Below are positions 39,356 through 48,992 of a stretch of DNA of 64,000 nt, piece after piece. How positions within the stretch are numbered: position 1 is the first letter of the stretch; each line of letters opens with the position of its first letter. The notes under the pieces were generated by a model, which searched no databases, was not told the origin of the DNA, and was given only the letters and a program-made list of their open reading frames with translations. Source of the stretch: Neptuniibacter sp. 1_MG-2023 (GTDB lineage Bacteria; Pseudomonadota; Gammaproteobacteria; Pseudomonadales; Balneatricaceae); assembly GCF_030547185.1 (NCBI RefSeq), contig NZ_JAUOQR010000002.1, positions 1 through 64,000 on the forward strand, in the 5' to 3' direction. The position numbers and the translations under genes are program-made.

Positions 39356-41164
39356 CTAGTCGTCTATAAAGCCGCGTAGATGTTCTGATCGGCTTGGGTG
39401 ACGAAGCTTACGTAGTGCTTTTGCTTCGATCTGACGAATGCGTTCGCGGGTTACATCAAACTGTTTACCAACCTCTTCTAGGGTGTGATCGGTATTCATC
39501 TCAATGCCGAAACGCATACGCAGTACTTTAGATTCGCGCACTGTCAGCCCTGCTAGTACTTCACGTGTTGCTTCGCGTAGGCCTTCGCCAGTTGCGGAGT
39601 CTACAGGTGAAGAGATGGTGATATCTTCAATGAAATCGCCGAGGCTTGAATCTTCATCGTCACCGATTGGTGTTTCCATTGAGATCGGTTCTTTGGCGAT
39701 TTTTAATACTTTGCGTACTTTATCTTCAGGCATTTCCATGCGTTCAGCTAGCTCTTCCGGTGTCGCTTCACGACCCATCTCTTGTAGCATCTGGCGGGAT
39801 ATGCGGTTCAGCTTGTTGATCGTTTCGATCATATGAACTGGAATACGAATAGTGCGCGCTTGGTCGGCAATTGATCGCGTAATCGCCTGACGAATCCACC
39901 AAGTAGCATAAGTCGAGAACTTATAACCGCGGCGATATTCAAATTTATCAACTGCTTTCATAAGGCCGATGTTACCTTCTTGAATGAGATCCAAGAACTG
40001 TAAGCCACGGTTGGTGTATTTTTTAGCGATAGAGATCACAAGACGAAGGTTAGCTTCAACCATCTCTTTTTTCGCGCGGCGTGCACGTGCTTCGCCAATT
40101 GACATTGCGCGGTTGATCTCTTTGATCTCAGTTAAGCTGATGCCTGTTTCGTTTTCAGTTTGAATCAGTTTGCGTTGCGCGCGTTTAAGTTCAATCAAGT
40201 TTGTTTTGATTGCGCGTGCATAGTCATTTGATGATTCAATAACAGAGGTGAACCATTCAGGATTCGTCTCGTTACCTGGGAATTCTTTAATAAAAGTTTT
40301 GCGCGGCATTTTTGCGCGCTGTGTACAGATGCGCATAATGATGCGTTCTTGTCGGCGTACATTTTCTATTGTGGAGCGTACTCTATCAACAAGGGCTTCA
40401 TAGTATCGAGGTGATAACTTGATAGGTGAAAAGACTTCACCTAATGCGTCTTGTGCTTTGCGGTATTCTTTAGTGCCGCGGCCATGTTTTTCTACGACAT
40501 CTTTTAAGGCGATAAGGTGTTCGCGAACCAAGCCAAAGCGACGTGCAGCTTCTTCTGGATCTGGGCCTTTTTCTTTCTCTTCCTCATCGTCGTCATCGTC
40601 TTCGCTGGATGCAACAGGGCCAGGAGGCGGAATAACATCGTCATCATCAGCGTCGATGTAACCACTGAATATATCGCTTAGACGACCTTCTTCGGCAATA
40701 GTTAAGTCATAGGCTTCGATAATTGCATCAACGGTGCCAGGGAAGCATGCTACAGCAGACATGACTTCGCGTAGGCCTTCCTCTATGCGTTTTGCAATGC
40801 TTATTTCACCTTCTCGGGTCAGTAGCTCAACGGTGCCCATTTCGCGCATATACATACGAACGGGGTCTGTCGTTCGGCCGGCGTCTGATTCAACGGCAGC
40901 TAATGCTGCTACTGCTTCTTCATCGGCTTCTACTTCGGCGGAATCGCCTTCGGTCATGAGAAGTGTTTCAGCATCCGGAGCTTCTTCTGACACGGAAATA
41001 CCCATGTCATTAATCATGCGGATGATATCTTCTACTTGATCCGGATCGGCAATGTCCTGGGGTAGATGGTCATTGACTTCAGAGTAGGTAAGGTAGCCTT
41101 GTTCCTTACCACGCGCGATCAATTCCTTGAGGCGAGACTGCTGTTGCTGAGAAGTATCGGACAT
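39356..41164 (-). CDS. rpoD: RNA polymerase primary sigma factor RpoD (sigma-70)
   Basis: Directs core polymerase to housekeeping promoters. 602 residues with region 1.1 at the N-terminus ([20 protein letters not shown]), region 1.2 ([20 protein letters not shown]), an acidic non-conserved insert ([18 protein letters not shown]), region 2 ([34 protein letters not shown]), region 3 and region 4 with the -35 helix-turn-helix ([20 protein letters not shown]). It follows dnaG on the same strand as in the classical rpsU-dnaG-rpoD macromolecular synthesis operon. Confidence 0.98.
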   Translation of the reverse strand: MSDTSQQQQSRLKELIARGKEQGYLTYSEVNDHLPQDIADPDQVEDIIRMINDMGISVSEEAPDAETLLMTEGDSAEVEADEEAVAALAAVESDAGRTTDPVRMYMREMGTVELLTREGEISIAKRIEEGLREVMSAVACFPGTVDAIIEAYDLTIAEEGRLSDIFSGYIDADDDDVIPPPGPVASSEDDDDDEEEKEKGPDPEEAARRFGLVREHLIALKDVVEKHGRGTKEYRKAQDALGEVFSPIKLSPRYYEALVDRVRSTIENVRRQERIIMRICTQRAKMPRKTFIKEFPGNETNPEWFTSVIESSNDYARAIKTNLIELKRAQRKLIQTENETGISLTEIKEINRAMSIGEARARRAKKEMVEANLRLVISIAKKYTNRGLQFLDLIQEGNIGLMKAVDKFEYRRGYKFSTYATWWIRQAITRSIADQARTIRIPVHMIETINKLNRISRQMLQEMGREATPEELAERMEMPEDKVRKVLKIAKEPISMETPIGDDEDSSLGDFIEDITISSPVDSATGEGLREATREVLAGLTVRESKVLRMRFGIEMNTDHTLEEVGKQFDVTRERIRQIEAKALRKLRHPSRSEHLRGFIDD

Positions 41165-41368
41165 AGGACCCTGTGACTTGAAAAAAATGGATGAAAATTT
41201 GAGCAGGCCATTATAACGATGAAGTACCTAATTTGCTAGGAAAAAGGCCGTGCTTGTTTTATAGAATTACCTGTTAAAAATAGACTATATTCAGCGACTT
41301 GCTGTAAAAATCCTGTAATTCGTTAACTTATATGGTGTCGGTGGGAGAATTTTTCAAGTGCGATAGAG

Positions 41369-43327
41369 TTAATCTTTTGCGATATCTTTAAGTTGGTGGA
41401 GTTTTTGCAGTTTCTGTGCGAGTGCTATTTTTTCGTCCTTGTTGAGTTGATGCTTTTTCTGAATAGCTGAGATCTCAAGTTCAAGTGCTTTTAATTCCAG
41501 CCCGTGTTGAGAGTCTTTGAGGTATAGGCGAGCATCGGTTTCTGAATGTATTTCTAGAGATGTTGATATTTCGTAAAGGTTGATGATCGTTTGTGATAGC
41601 TTTTCATCTTCTCGCCAGTCAACTGCTAGCTGTCCAAGTGTAGCGTTTGGGTTGGATGAGTAGTAATCAATGAGCTGAATAAGTAGCTTGATATCTTGCT
41701 CTTCAGATAGCTTTAACCCTTCAGGAAATTTGTGGGCGGTGGCTAACTGAGGATAATGCAGTAGTAGGGCGATTAGCTTTGCTGCAAATGAGAGCTCGGT
41801 GTTGCTGGGGCGTTGCTGATAGGGCCTTGAGCCTTTTTTAACGTTATTACTGCTGAATTTGTCCCTGCTGTAGGGTGAGTAAGTGTTTGCTGTATCGTAA
41901 TCATGTCTTTCGCTATCGGAGTAGTGTACATGATCGTTTGGCTGATAATCATATTCACTGTATGTGCTTTCAGTCTGAACTGACGGGCTTGTTTGAGGGG
42001 TGCTGGGTGTGATGGCTTCATGGAAGTTGACGGTGGTTTGTAATTGTTCGAGGGATAGGTTGGTCAACTCGCATATTCGATCCAGCATCATCTGTTGCAG
42101 TAGACTAGGTCGCATTGAGTTTATGGTTGGTAATACTTCTGTGCTAAATCGAGCGCGCCCATCCATGCTATCTAAATCAGCATTTTCTGAGTAGCTTTTA
42201 AAGAAAAATTCCGACAAAGGTTGTGCTTTCGAGAGCCTCTCGCTAAATGCAGCTTCACCTTCCTGTCTAACTAAGCTATCAGGGTCTTCACCTTCAGGTA
42301 AAAAGAGGAAGCGGGCTTCTTTGCCATCTTCGATCACGGGCATGGTTGTTTTAAGTGCACGTACTGCTGCTTCACGTCCTGCGTTATCCCCATCAAAGCA
42401 AAAGATAATTTCGGGGACAATTTTAAAGAGTCGCTCTAGGTGTTGATCCGTTGTTGCTGTGCCGAGAGTTGCTACGGCATAGTGGATCCCATATTGTGCT
42501 AAGCCGACAACATCCATGTAACCTTCAACAATGATCAGTCTGTCTAGTTTGCTGTTATGTTTTCGAGCTTCATAAAGACCGTAAAGCTCTCGGCTTTTAT
42601 GGAAGGTTGGTGTCTCGGGTGAGTTAAGGTATTTAGGTTTATCATCTCCGAGTACGCGTCCACCAAAACCGATTGTTCTTCCACGTTGATCTCTAATCGG
42701 GAACATGATGCGATTACGGAATCGATCGTAGCGGCTATCTCTCTCCTCATTGTGAATAAGCATGCCTGCTTCTTCTAGCCGCTTTGCTTTCTCTAAATCG
42801 CCACCGGTTAGGTGGGTAAGTAGATTATCCCAACCGGAAGGTGCGAAGCCGATAGAAAAGGCTTTGGCCGCTTGTCCGCTCAGTCCGCGAGATTTGAGGT
42901 AATTCACGGCATCTATGCGAGTGTCGTTAGTTCGAAGCTGATTTTCATAGTAAGTTGTCGCGGCTTCTAGGAGTTCGTAGAGCGTTTTGAGTTGCTGATC
43001 TTTTTCGCGTTGGTGAGGAGAGTCGTCGCGGGGGACTTCCATTCCGGCGCTTTTGGCGAGTTCTTCAACCGCTTCTGGAAAACTAATGTTCTCGTAATCC
43101 ATAAGAAACCCAAGGGCGTTGCCGCCTGCACCACAGCCAAAACAGTAATAAAATTGTTTTTCTTGGTTGGCAGAAAATGAGGGGGTTTTTTCCTTATGGA
43201 ACGGACAAAGTCCAGAGTAGTTTTTACCTGCTCGTTTTAGCTTTTGGACACGTCCATCTAGCACGTCAATGATGTTGACGCGTGCTAAAAGGTCATCAAT
43301 AAAGCTTTGTGGGATGCGTCCGGCCAT
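41369..43327 (-). CDS. dnaG: DNA primase DnaG
   Basis: Makes RNA primers at the replication fork. 652 residues: N-terminal CHC2 zinc finger (CPFHKEKTPSFSANQEKQFY, then CFGCGAGG), catalytic core with TOPRIM motifs (LIIVEGYMDVVGLAQYG; IIFCFDGDNAGREAAVRAL), a Ser/Thr/Tyr-rich linker (~430-515), and a C-terminal helicase-binding domain. Set between yqeY and rpoD. Confidence 0.97.
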   Translation of the reverse strand: MAGRIPQSFIDDLLARVNIIDVLDGRVQKLKRAGKNYSGLCPFHKEKTPSFSANQEKQFYYCFGCGAGGNALGFLMDYENISFPEAVEELAKSAGMEVPRDDSPHQREKDQQLKTLYELLEAATTYYENQLRTNDTRIDAVNYLKSRGLSGQAAKAFSIGFAPSGWDNLLTHLTGGDLEKAKRLEEAGMLIHNEERDSRYDRFRNRIMFPIRDQRGRTIGFGGRVLGDDKPKYLNSPETPTFHKSRELYGLYEARKHNSKLDRLIIVEGYMDVVGLAQYGIHYAVATLGTATTDQHLERLFKIVPEIIFCFDGDNAGREAAVRALKTTMPVIEDGKEARFLFLPEGEDPDSLVRQEGEAAFSERLSKAQPLSEFFFKSYSENADLDSMDGRARFSTEVLPTINSMRPSLLQQMMLDRICELTNLSLEQLQTTVNFHEAITPSTPQTSPSVQTESTYSEYDYQPNDHVHYSDSERHDYDTANTYSPYSRDKFSSNNVKKGSRPYQQRPSNTELSFAAKLIALLLHYPQLATAHKFPEGLKLSEEQDIKLLIQLIDYYSSNPNATLGQLAVDWREDEKLSQTIINLYEISTSLEIHSETDARLYLKDSQHGLELKALELEISAIQKKHQLNKDEKIALAQKLQKLHQLKDIAKD

Positions 43328-43359
43328 ATTATCAGCTGCTGAATATATTCAGCGGCAGT

Positions 43360-43809
43360 TTAGCTGGATAATTGCGATTTGACGAGCTTGGAAATTATAC
43401 CCATATCGGCGCGGCCTTGTACCTGAGGCTTGATTAGCCCCATGACTTTTCCCATGTCTTGCATGGATTGTGCGCCAGATTCTTCCGCAGCTTTTTTTAC
43501 AATAGCTGCTACTTCTTCTTCGGTAAGCGGTTGCGGCAGGAAAGTTTTAATCACCTCCAACTCCCGTCGCTCAGCATCTGCAAGATCCATGCGTGCCGCT
43601 TCTTCAAATTGCGAGATAGAGTCGCGGCGCTGTTTAGACATTTTGTCTAGCACCGTAAGTACTCGTGTATCATCCAGCTCAATGCGCTCATCAATTTCGA
43701 TGCGTTTGAGTTCGGCTAACATCATGCGAATAGTGCTTAAGCGTTCCTTATCTTTGGCACGCATTGCAGCTTTCATCTCGGTAGTGATTTGCTGCTTAAG
43801 CTCTGACAT
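43360..43809 (-). CDS. yqeY: GatB/YqeY domain-containing protein
   Basis: 149 residues, helical, with ELKQQITTEMKAAMRAKDKE at the N-terminus and GAQSMQDMGKVMGLIKPQVQ near the C-terminus, matching YqeY, a stand-alone relative of the GatB tail that contacts tRNA. Its precise role is unresolved. It lies between rpsU and dnaG, a frequent position in gammaproteobacteria. Confidence 0.93.
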   Translation of the reverse strand: MSELKQQITTEMKAAMRAKDKERLSTIRMMLAELKRIEIDERIELDDTRVLTVLDKMSKQRRDSISQFEEAARMDLADAERRELEVIKTFLPQPLTEEEVAAIVKKAAEESGAQSMQDMGKVMGLIKPQVQGRADMGIISKLVKSQLSS

Positions 43810-43856
43810 GACTCACCTCTAATTACCTGAATGGGATCTAATGTATATCTCGTGTA

Positions 43857-44072
43857 TTAGTACAAGCGTACGCGACGTGCGTTTTCGCGAGATACTTTTT
43901 TAGCGTGACGTTTAACAGCTGCTGCTGCTTTACGTTTACGTACAGATGTTGGCTTCTCGTAGAATTCACGACGACGAACTTCAGCTAATACACCTGCTTT
44001 TTCGCAAGAACGTTTGAAGCGACGTAGAGCTACATCAAATGGCTCGTTTTCTTTAACTTTTACAGCTGGCAT
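43857..44072 (-). CDS. rpsU: 30S ribosomal protein S21
   Basis: 71 residues, very basic. [40 protein letters not shown] and the Lys/Arg-rich tail are diagnostic. S21 helps initiation on the small subunit. First gene of the rpsU-yqeY-dnaG-rpoD group and divergent from tsaD. Confidence 0.98.
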   Translation of the reverse strand: MPAVKVKENEPFDVALRRFKRSCEKAGVLAEVRRREFYEKPTSVRKRKAAAAVKRHAKKVSRENARRVRLY

Positions 44073-44233
44073 GTTTTAACAAACCCTATAATTGTTGAGT
44101 TAAATATAATAAAACTTGCCATAAAACAGACGGTTTTACGGCAAGGCGCAAAATTCTATTCCTTTCGCTAAGTTAAGTAAAGCAGTTAATGCTAGGGTTC
44201 GCTATTTTATGTGCAGGTATTGAAGGGCAAGGG

Positions 44234-44239
44234 TATAAT
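44234..44239 (+). promoter_or_regulatory. Candidate -10 element for tsaD
   Basis: A perfect TATAAT lies 42 bp before the tsaD ATG in the rpsU-tsaD divergent gap. No good -35 hexamer is seen at the right distance, so confidence is modest. Confidence 0.45.
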
Positions 44240-44281
44240 GCGCGCAAACCTCTGATGAGTATGTAAGGTAGGTGGGTAAGA

Positions 44282-45310
44282 ATGCGTGTATTGGGAATTG
44301 AAACATCTTGTGATGAAACGGGTGTTGCTATTTATGACAGTGAGCAGGGGTTGTTGGGAGATGTCTTATATAGCCAAGTAAAAATGCATGCTGAATATGG
44401 CGGAGTGGTGCCTGAATTGGCGTCACGTGATCATGTGCGTAAGCTGTTACCTCTACTTGATGAAGTGTTTCAAAAAGCGGGCCTAAAAAAAGGCGATGTT
44501 GATGCACTTGCGTATACGTCTGGGCCCGGTCTTATTGGTGCGTTAATGGTAGGCGCTTCAACGGGTCGAGCTTTGGCGTTGGCTTGGGGTATTCCTGCTA
44601 TAGGCGTACACCATATGGAAGGGCACCTTTTGGCGCCTATGCTTGAAGACACGCCGCCATCTTTCCCTTTTGTTGCTTTACTTGTGTCAGGAGGCCATAC
44701 CCAGCTAGTTCAAGTGGATGGTATAGGTCAATACTCGCTGCTTGGTGAATCTTTAGATGATGCTGCTGGTGAGGCGTTTGATAAGGCAGCTAAAATGCTT
44801 GGACTTGATTATCCTGGTGGTCCGTTGGTTGCCAAATATGCCCTGCAGGGTGACCGCACGCGTTTTCGTTTTCCCCGACCCATGGTTGATCGCCCCGGTA
44901 TGGATATGAGTTTTTCAGGGCTTAAAACGTATACGTTGAATACGAGTAATGATCATCGTGATAAAAATGGGCGCATTGATGATCAAACGATCTGTGATAT
45001 TGCGGCCGCGTTTGAGGAAGCTGTTGTTGATACTTTGGCAATTAAGTGTAAGCGTGCATTACAGCATACGGGCTTTAAACAGCTGATTATTGCTGGTGGG
45101 GTTAGTGCTAATAAGCGATTGCGTGAACGTTTGGAAGAGATGGTTCAGAAGGAACGAGCTAAATTGTTTTATGCGCGTCCTGAGTTTTGTACTGATAATG
45201 GCGCGATGATCGCTTATGCAGGCTGCCAGAGGTTAATGGCTGGACAGCAGAGTGGCTTGGAAATAATTACTAAACCTCGTTGGCCGTTAGATACTCTTGC
45301 TGCGTTATAG
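44282..45310 (+). CDS. tsaD: tRNA N6-threonylcarbamoyladenosine synthase subunit TsaD
   Basis: Transfers the threonylcarbamoyl group to A37 of ANN-decoding tRNAs with TsaB/TsaE. 342 residues of the ASKHA fold: [18 protein letters not shown], metal-binding [55 protein letters not shown] and [12 protein letters not shown]. Divergent from rpsU. Confidence 0.98.
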   Translation: MRVLGIETSCDETGVAIYDSEQGLLGDVLYSQVKMHAEYGGVVPELASRDHVRKLLPLLDEVFQKAGLKKGDVDALAYTSGPGLIGALMVGASTGRALALAWGIPAIGVHHMEGHLLAPMLEDTPPSFPFVALLVSGGHTQLVQVDGIGQYSLLGESLDDAAGEAFDKAAKMLGLDYPGGPLVAKYALQGDRTRFRFPRPMVDRPGMDMSFSGLKTYTLNTSNDHRDKNGRIDDQTICDIAAAFEEAVVDTLAIKCKRALQHTGFKQLIIAGGVSANKRLRERLEEMVQKERAKLFYARPEFCTDNGAMIAYAGCQRLMAGQQSGLEIITKPRWPLDTLAAL

Positions 45311-45329
45311 TTAGGATCTTGGCTTGCAC

Positions 45330-45917
45330 CTAAAAACGAGGCTCTTTACCTTGTAGTAAGTTTCTTATATTTGTACGGTGACTGAGTAAAAGTAAGGCTG
45401 AGATCACTAATATCACGGGAAGGTAGGCTTGTGCGGCCAGCCAGACGAGTATAGGGGTGACTAGGACAGTAGCAATTGACCCCATTGAGGCTGTTCGGCT
45501 TAGAGCGAAAATGAGGCACCACACAAATGTTTGCAGTATGGCGATTGGCCAAAACAGGCTGACGCATACCCCAAGCGCTGTGGCTATGCCTTTTCCGCCC
45601 CGAAATGAAGAAAATAAAGGGAAGAGATGCCCTATTATAGCGGCTAGCGCACATAATGATTGTTCAGTGCTAGGTAGTTGTAAAATGGAACAAGGTAAAA
45701 GTGCTAAGATGCCCTTGCCTACGTCGCCTGCAAGAGTGGCGAGTGCTCCTTTACGTGAGCCTATACGGAGTACATTGGTTGTTCCAGGGTTTCCTGAACC
45801 CTGTTTTCGGGGGTCGGGAATATTTAATGCGTGACAAACAAGTACGGCTGTGGGGATAGAGCCCCAAAGATAAGCTAAAAAAACTAGTCCAATGGTGATT
45901 AAGCCAGTATCGGTCAT
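45330..45917 (-). CDS. plsY: Acyl-phosphate:glycerol-3-phosphate acyltransferase PlsY
   Basis: Inner-membrane enzyme acylating glycerol-3-phosphate in phospholipid synthesis. 195 residues with several membrane helices. Motifs: LWGSIPTAVLVCHAL, DPRKQGSGNPGTTNVLRIG, GHLFPLFSSFRGGKGIATAL and the C-terminal LLLLSHRTNIRNLLQGKEPR. Converges on tsaD and is divergent from folB. Confidence 0.96.
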   Translation of the reverse strand: MTDTGLITIGLVFLAYLWGSIPTAVLVCHALNIPDPRKQGSGNPGTTNVLRIGSRKGALATLAGDVGKGILALLPCSILQLPSTEQSLCALAAIIGHLFPLFSSFRGGKGIATALGVCVSLFWPIAILQTFVWCLIFALSRTASMGSIATVLVTPILVWLAAQAYLPVILVISALLLLSHRTNIRNLLQGKEPRF

Positions 45918-45938
45918 TATCAGTCCAAGAGTAGAGTT

Positions 45939-46295
45939 ATGGATTTAGTGTACATTCGAGAGTTAGAAGTGGAAACAGTTATAGGTATTTATGACTGGGA
46001 GCGCGAAATTCGTCAGCGAGTTAATCTCGATTTGGAGATGGGTACGGATATCCGTCAAGCGGCGAATACTGAGGATGTAGAGAATACGCTTAACTATAAA
46101 TCGGTTTCTGACCGTTTGATTGAGTTTATTGAGCAAAGTGAATTTTTGCTGGTTGAAACTATGGCAGAGCAAATTGCAGAAATTGTGATCAATGAATTTT
46201 CTGTAAAATGGTTGCGTTTGCGCTTAGGTAAGCCGGGGGCTGTACCCAAAGCTGCTGATGTAGGTGTAATTATTGAGCGTGGAGAGCGGTTTTAA
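45939..46295 (+). CDS. folB: Dihydroneopterin aldolase FolB
   Basis: Cleaves 7,8-dihydroneopterin to 6-hydroxymethyl-dihydropterin in folate synthesis. 118 residues: DLVYIRELEVETVIGIYDWE, NYKSVSDRLIEFIE, LVETMAEQIAEIV and the C-terminal RLRLGKPGAVPKAADVGV with the catalytic Lys. Overlaps folK by one base (TAATG), so the two steps are co-expressed. Confidence 0.96.
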   Translation: MDLVYIRELEVETVIGIYDWEREIRQRVNLDLEMGTDIRQAANTEDVENTLNYKSVSDRLIEFIEQSEFLLVETMAEQIAEIVINEFSVKWLRLRLGKPGAVPKAADVGVIIERGERF

Positions 46296-46807
46296 TGGCT
46301 CAGGTTTTTGTGAGTGTTGGTAGTAATACTGATAGAGAGCGTTACACCCGTTCGGCGCTGGATGCGCTTCAACAGCATTTTGGATCATTGCTGATCTCCT
46401 CTGTTTATGAAAGTGAGGCGGTTGGTTTTGAAGGCGATAATTTTCTTAATCTTGTCGCTGAATTTGAAACAGAACTCTCTGTTTCTGAATTATCTAAGCG
46501 ATTGAAGCGTATTGAAGATGATAATGGGCGCTGCCGAAAAGGTCCGAAGTTTAGTGGACGTACGTTGGATATTGATATTTTAACTTATGATCAATGTGTC
46601 GGAGTGTTTTCGGGTGTTCAGTTACCGAGAGATGAAGTGACAAAAAATGCATTTGTGTTGCAGCCGTTAGCAGAGATTGCGCCAGATATAAAACACCCAG
46701 AATTAGATATGACCTATGCTGAGTTGTGGGGATCTTCTCAAAACCAGCAAAAGCTTTGGACGGTCGAGTTTGAGTGGGCAGGGCATCAGCTTCCTTGTCG
46801 TACTTGA
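46295..46807 (+). CDS. folK: 2-amino-4-hydroxy-6-hydroxymethyldihydropteridine pyrophosphokinase FolK
   Basis: Pyrophosphorylates the FolB product before FolP. 170 residues with VFVSVGSNTDRERYTRSALD, the active-site loop RCRKGPKFSGRTLDIDIL, and ATP-binding LPRDEVTKNAFVLQPLAEIA. Translationally coupled to folB and convergent with the pteridine-reductase-like gene. Confidence 0.95.
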   Translation: MAQVFVSVGSNTDRERYTRSALDALQQHFGSLLISSVYESEAVGFEGDNFLNLVAEFETELSVSELSKRLKRIEDDNGRCRKGPKFSGRTLDIDILTYDQCVGVFSGVQLPRDEVTKNAFVLQPLAEIAPDIKHPELDMTYAELWGSSQNQQKLWTVEFEWAGHQLPCRT

Positions 46808-46815
46808 ACTCAGAA

Positions 46816-47547
46816 TTAATGGCTATAAAGTGATTTTCCACCGTCTACTGCGAGTATTTGGCCGGTAATATAGTCTGCGTTGGCTAAAAAGTAGACGGCT
46901 TCTGCTAAATCTTCTGCATCACCTGTTTTTCCTAGCAATGTTTTATCTAAAATAGCCGTTTGTTGCGCTTGAGATAAGCCTGCATCGGGCCACAAAATAG
47001 CCCCGGGTGATACGCCGTTAACGCGAACTTCTGGCCCCAGCTCCTTGGCAAGGCTTTTAGTCATCATCTCTAGTCCTGCTTTAGCAATTGAGTAAATAGG
47101 ATGACCTGGTAGCCCTCGTTGTGCGTGTATATCAATCATATTGATAATGCAGCCGTTGTTTTGACGAAGGGTTTGGCTTAATGCGGCACTGAGAAAGTAG
47201 GGGGCGCGTAAATTGGAATTTACTAGATTGTCCCACTGCTCTTGCGTGCTGGTGTTCAGAGGTGTGGGATAGAAGGCTGAGGCGTTGTTAATTAGTAGAT
47301 CAATACGTCCCCATTTATTAATACTGCTATTTGCTAATTGCTCTACCTCGTGCATTATATTTAGGTCAGCTTGACGTATATCAGCGCTATCGGGACGGAT
47401 ATTATTTAGCTTGTTTGCAAGAGACTCCGCTTCGCTAAGGGATGAGTTGTAGTGAATTAGAATTGAATAGCCTTGGGCATGAAGGTGTGTGGCGATAATG
47501 GCACCAACTCTTTTTGCTGCTCCTGTAATTAAGGCTACCCTGTTCAT
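46816..47547 (-). CDS. Short-chain dehydrogenase of the pteridine reductase (PTR1/FolM-like) type
   Basis: 243 residues. The cofactor motif ALITGAAKRVGAIIATHLHA has the TGxxxRxG form typical of pteridine reductases instead of TGxxxGxG. The catalytic residues are in YSIAKAGLEMMTKSLAKELG, and VNGVSPGAILWP and LAVDGGKSL follow. It may reduce dihydropterins or dihydrofolate. It sits tail-to-tail with folB-folK, supporting a pterin role, and its start touches the cca stop. Confidence 0.88.
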   Translation of the reverse strand: MNRVALITGAAKRVGAIIATHLHAQGYSILIHYNSSLSEAESLANKLNNIRPDSADIRQADLNIMHEVEQLANSSINKWGRIDLLINNASAFYPTPLNTSTQEQWDNLVNSNLRAPYFLSAALSQTLRQNNGCIINMIDIHAQRGLPGHPIYSIAKAGLEMMTKSLAKELGPEVRVNGVSPGAILWPDAGLSQAQQTAILDKTLLGKTGDAEDLAEAVYFLANADYITGQILAVDGGKSLYSH

Positions 47548-48647
47548 TATGCATCCTGATTGAATTGTTGGCAGATAGATAAGCGACGGTTGTTGATCGC
47601 TTCTCCTAAGTTTGCTCCCGTTAAACCTTCGGCCATAAGTTGCTTTGGTTGGATTTGAGCTATCTGGTCTAATATCGGGCCGAGTGTATCGAGGCTTACT
47701 GTGTTGTGTATGGCATCTAGACAGCGTTGTAATTGGGATAGACGCTGTGGTCTGCGTATTAAATCTAATTGAAGAATGATTTCTAGTTTTTCTTTTCCTG
47801 CTAGCTTATCAAAATGAGCAAGTTGCTTGTGATGTTGGCTGCACTGTAATGCGAGCTCTTTGTAATCGTTTGGGGTGCGTAATCGAGTGCACAGGTGATT
47901 TATATCAACTTGAGTCGTTAATGAAAGTAAGCATGCAAAGCGAGTAATAGAGCTGTCCGTTTTATTGCGAATGCTGATGAAGTCATCGATAAATGTTTGT
48001 TCGTCCAATGCCTTAGTTAACTCCGGAAGTACTTTAGGAATCGCATTGCATTGGTGTAGAACTTGTAAAAATACTTCAGGGGATTGTTCGGTTAAGGCGC
48101 GTTCGAACTCTTTCCATACTCGTTCAGCGGTTAAATGTTCTAATTCATCAGTTAAAGAAAGTTGCTGCATTAGCGCCATTGTTTCATCTGCGACACTAAA
48201 GCCTAGATGGGCATATCGAGCGGCAAAGCGGGCTACACGTAGTACTCTTAATGGATCTTCTGAAAATGCAGGTGATACATGGCGTAGTAACTTTTTTTGT
48301 AGATCGTCTTGGCCATTGTAGGGGTCAATCAGTTGCTTATCTGGGCCTAATGCCATTGCATTAATTGTTAAATCTCGCCTGAGTAGATCCTCTTCTAATG
48401 TGACAGAAGGGTCTGCGTGATAATTAAAGCCGGTATAGCCTTTGCCTGATTTTCTTTCTGTTCTAGCGAGTGCGTATTCTTCGCCTGTTGTTGGGTGGAT
48501 AAAGACAGGAAAATCTTGGCCTACAGGCTGATAGCCCTGAGATATCATCTCTTCTGCCGTAGCGCCGACAACGACCCAGTCCTTATCAAATGCGGGATAG
48601 CCTAAAAGCTGATCTCTTACTGCACCACCGACTAGGTATATGTCCAT
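47547..48647 (-). CDS. cca: CCA tRNA nucleotidyltransferase, lacking the HD domain motifs
   Basis: Adds or repairs the 3' CCA of tRNA. 366 residues. The class II nucleotidyltransferase head is intact: DIYLVGGAVRDQLLGYPAFD, KDWVVVGAT, RRDLTINAMAL, LRVLRVARFAARY. The region where E. coli Cca carries its metal-dependent HD phosphohydrolase is shortened and its HD motifs are absent, so only the nucleotidyltransferase function is expected. ATG 48647 overlaps the glpE stop (TAATG); the longer frame to 48686 would overlap glpE. Confidence 0.94.
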   Translation of the reverse strand: MDIYLVGGAVRDQLLGYPAFDKDWVVVGATAEEMISQGYQPVGQDFPVFIHPTTGEEYALARTERKSGKGYTGFNYHADPSVTLEEDLLRRDLTINAMALGPDKQLIDPYNGQDDLQKKLLRHVSPAFSEDPLRVLRVARFAARYAHLGFSVADETMALMQQLSLTDELEHLTAERVWKEFERALTEQSPEVFLQVLHQCNAIPKVLPELTKALDEQTFIDDFISIRNKTDSSITRFACLLSLTTQVDINHLCTRLRTPNDYKELALQCSQHHKQLAHFDKLAGKEKLEIILQLDLIRRPQRLSQLQRCLDAIHNTVSLDTLGPILDQIAQIQPKQLMAEGLTGANLGEAINNRRLSICQQFNQDA

Positions 48648-48970
48648 TATGCATTCTCGCATAGACTGGGTTGTTCGATGCGCCAAGCTTCATAACCACC
48701 ATTGATGCTATAAACCTCATCAAAACCTTGTTCGATAAGGAATTGTGCAGCAGATTGACTGCTAATGCCGTGATAGCAGCAAACTAACAAGGGTTTTTCC
48801 ATATCAGCATCATGCATGAATTGATGCATATTCTCATTGCTTAGACTAACTGATCCAGATATGTGGCCTTGGGAGTAGCTTTGTGGGTCGCGTATATCAA
48901 CGACGGCAGCACCCTCTTGGATTAAGGCTGCAGCTTGTGTTGAATCTATACATTTAAATTGGCTCATCAA
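48647..48970 (-). CDS. glpE: Thiosulfate sulfurtransferase GlpE (single-domain rhodanese)
   Basis: 107 residues. AAVVDIRDPQSYSQGHISGS leads to the active loop LLVCCYHGISSQSAAQFLIE with the persulfide Cys just before YHG, and ends with VYSINGGYEAWR, closely matching GlpE. Transfers sulfur from thiosulfate to cyanide or thiols. Lies between apaH and cca in a same-strand run. Confidence 0.93.
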   Translation of the reverse strand: MMSQFKCIDSTQAAALIQEGAAVVDIRDPQSYSQGHISGSVSLSNENMHQFMHDADMEKPLLVCCYHGISSQSAAQFLIEQGFDEVYSINGGYEAWRIEQPSLCENA

Positions 48971-48992
48971 ATTATCCTTGTATATATGCTGG

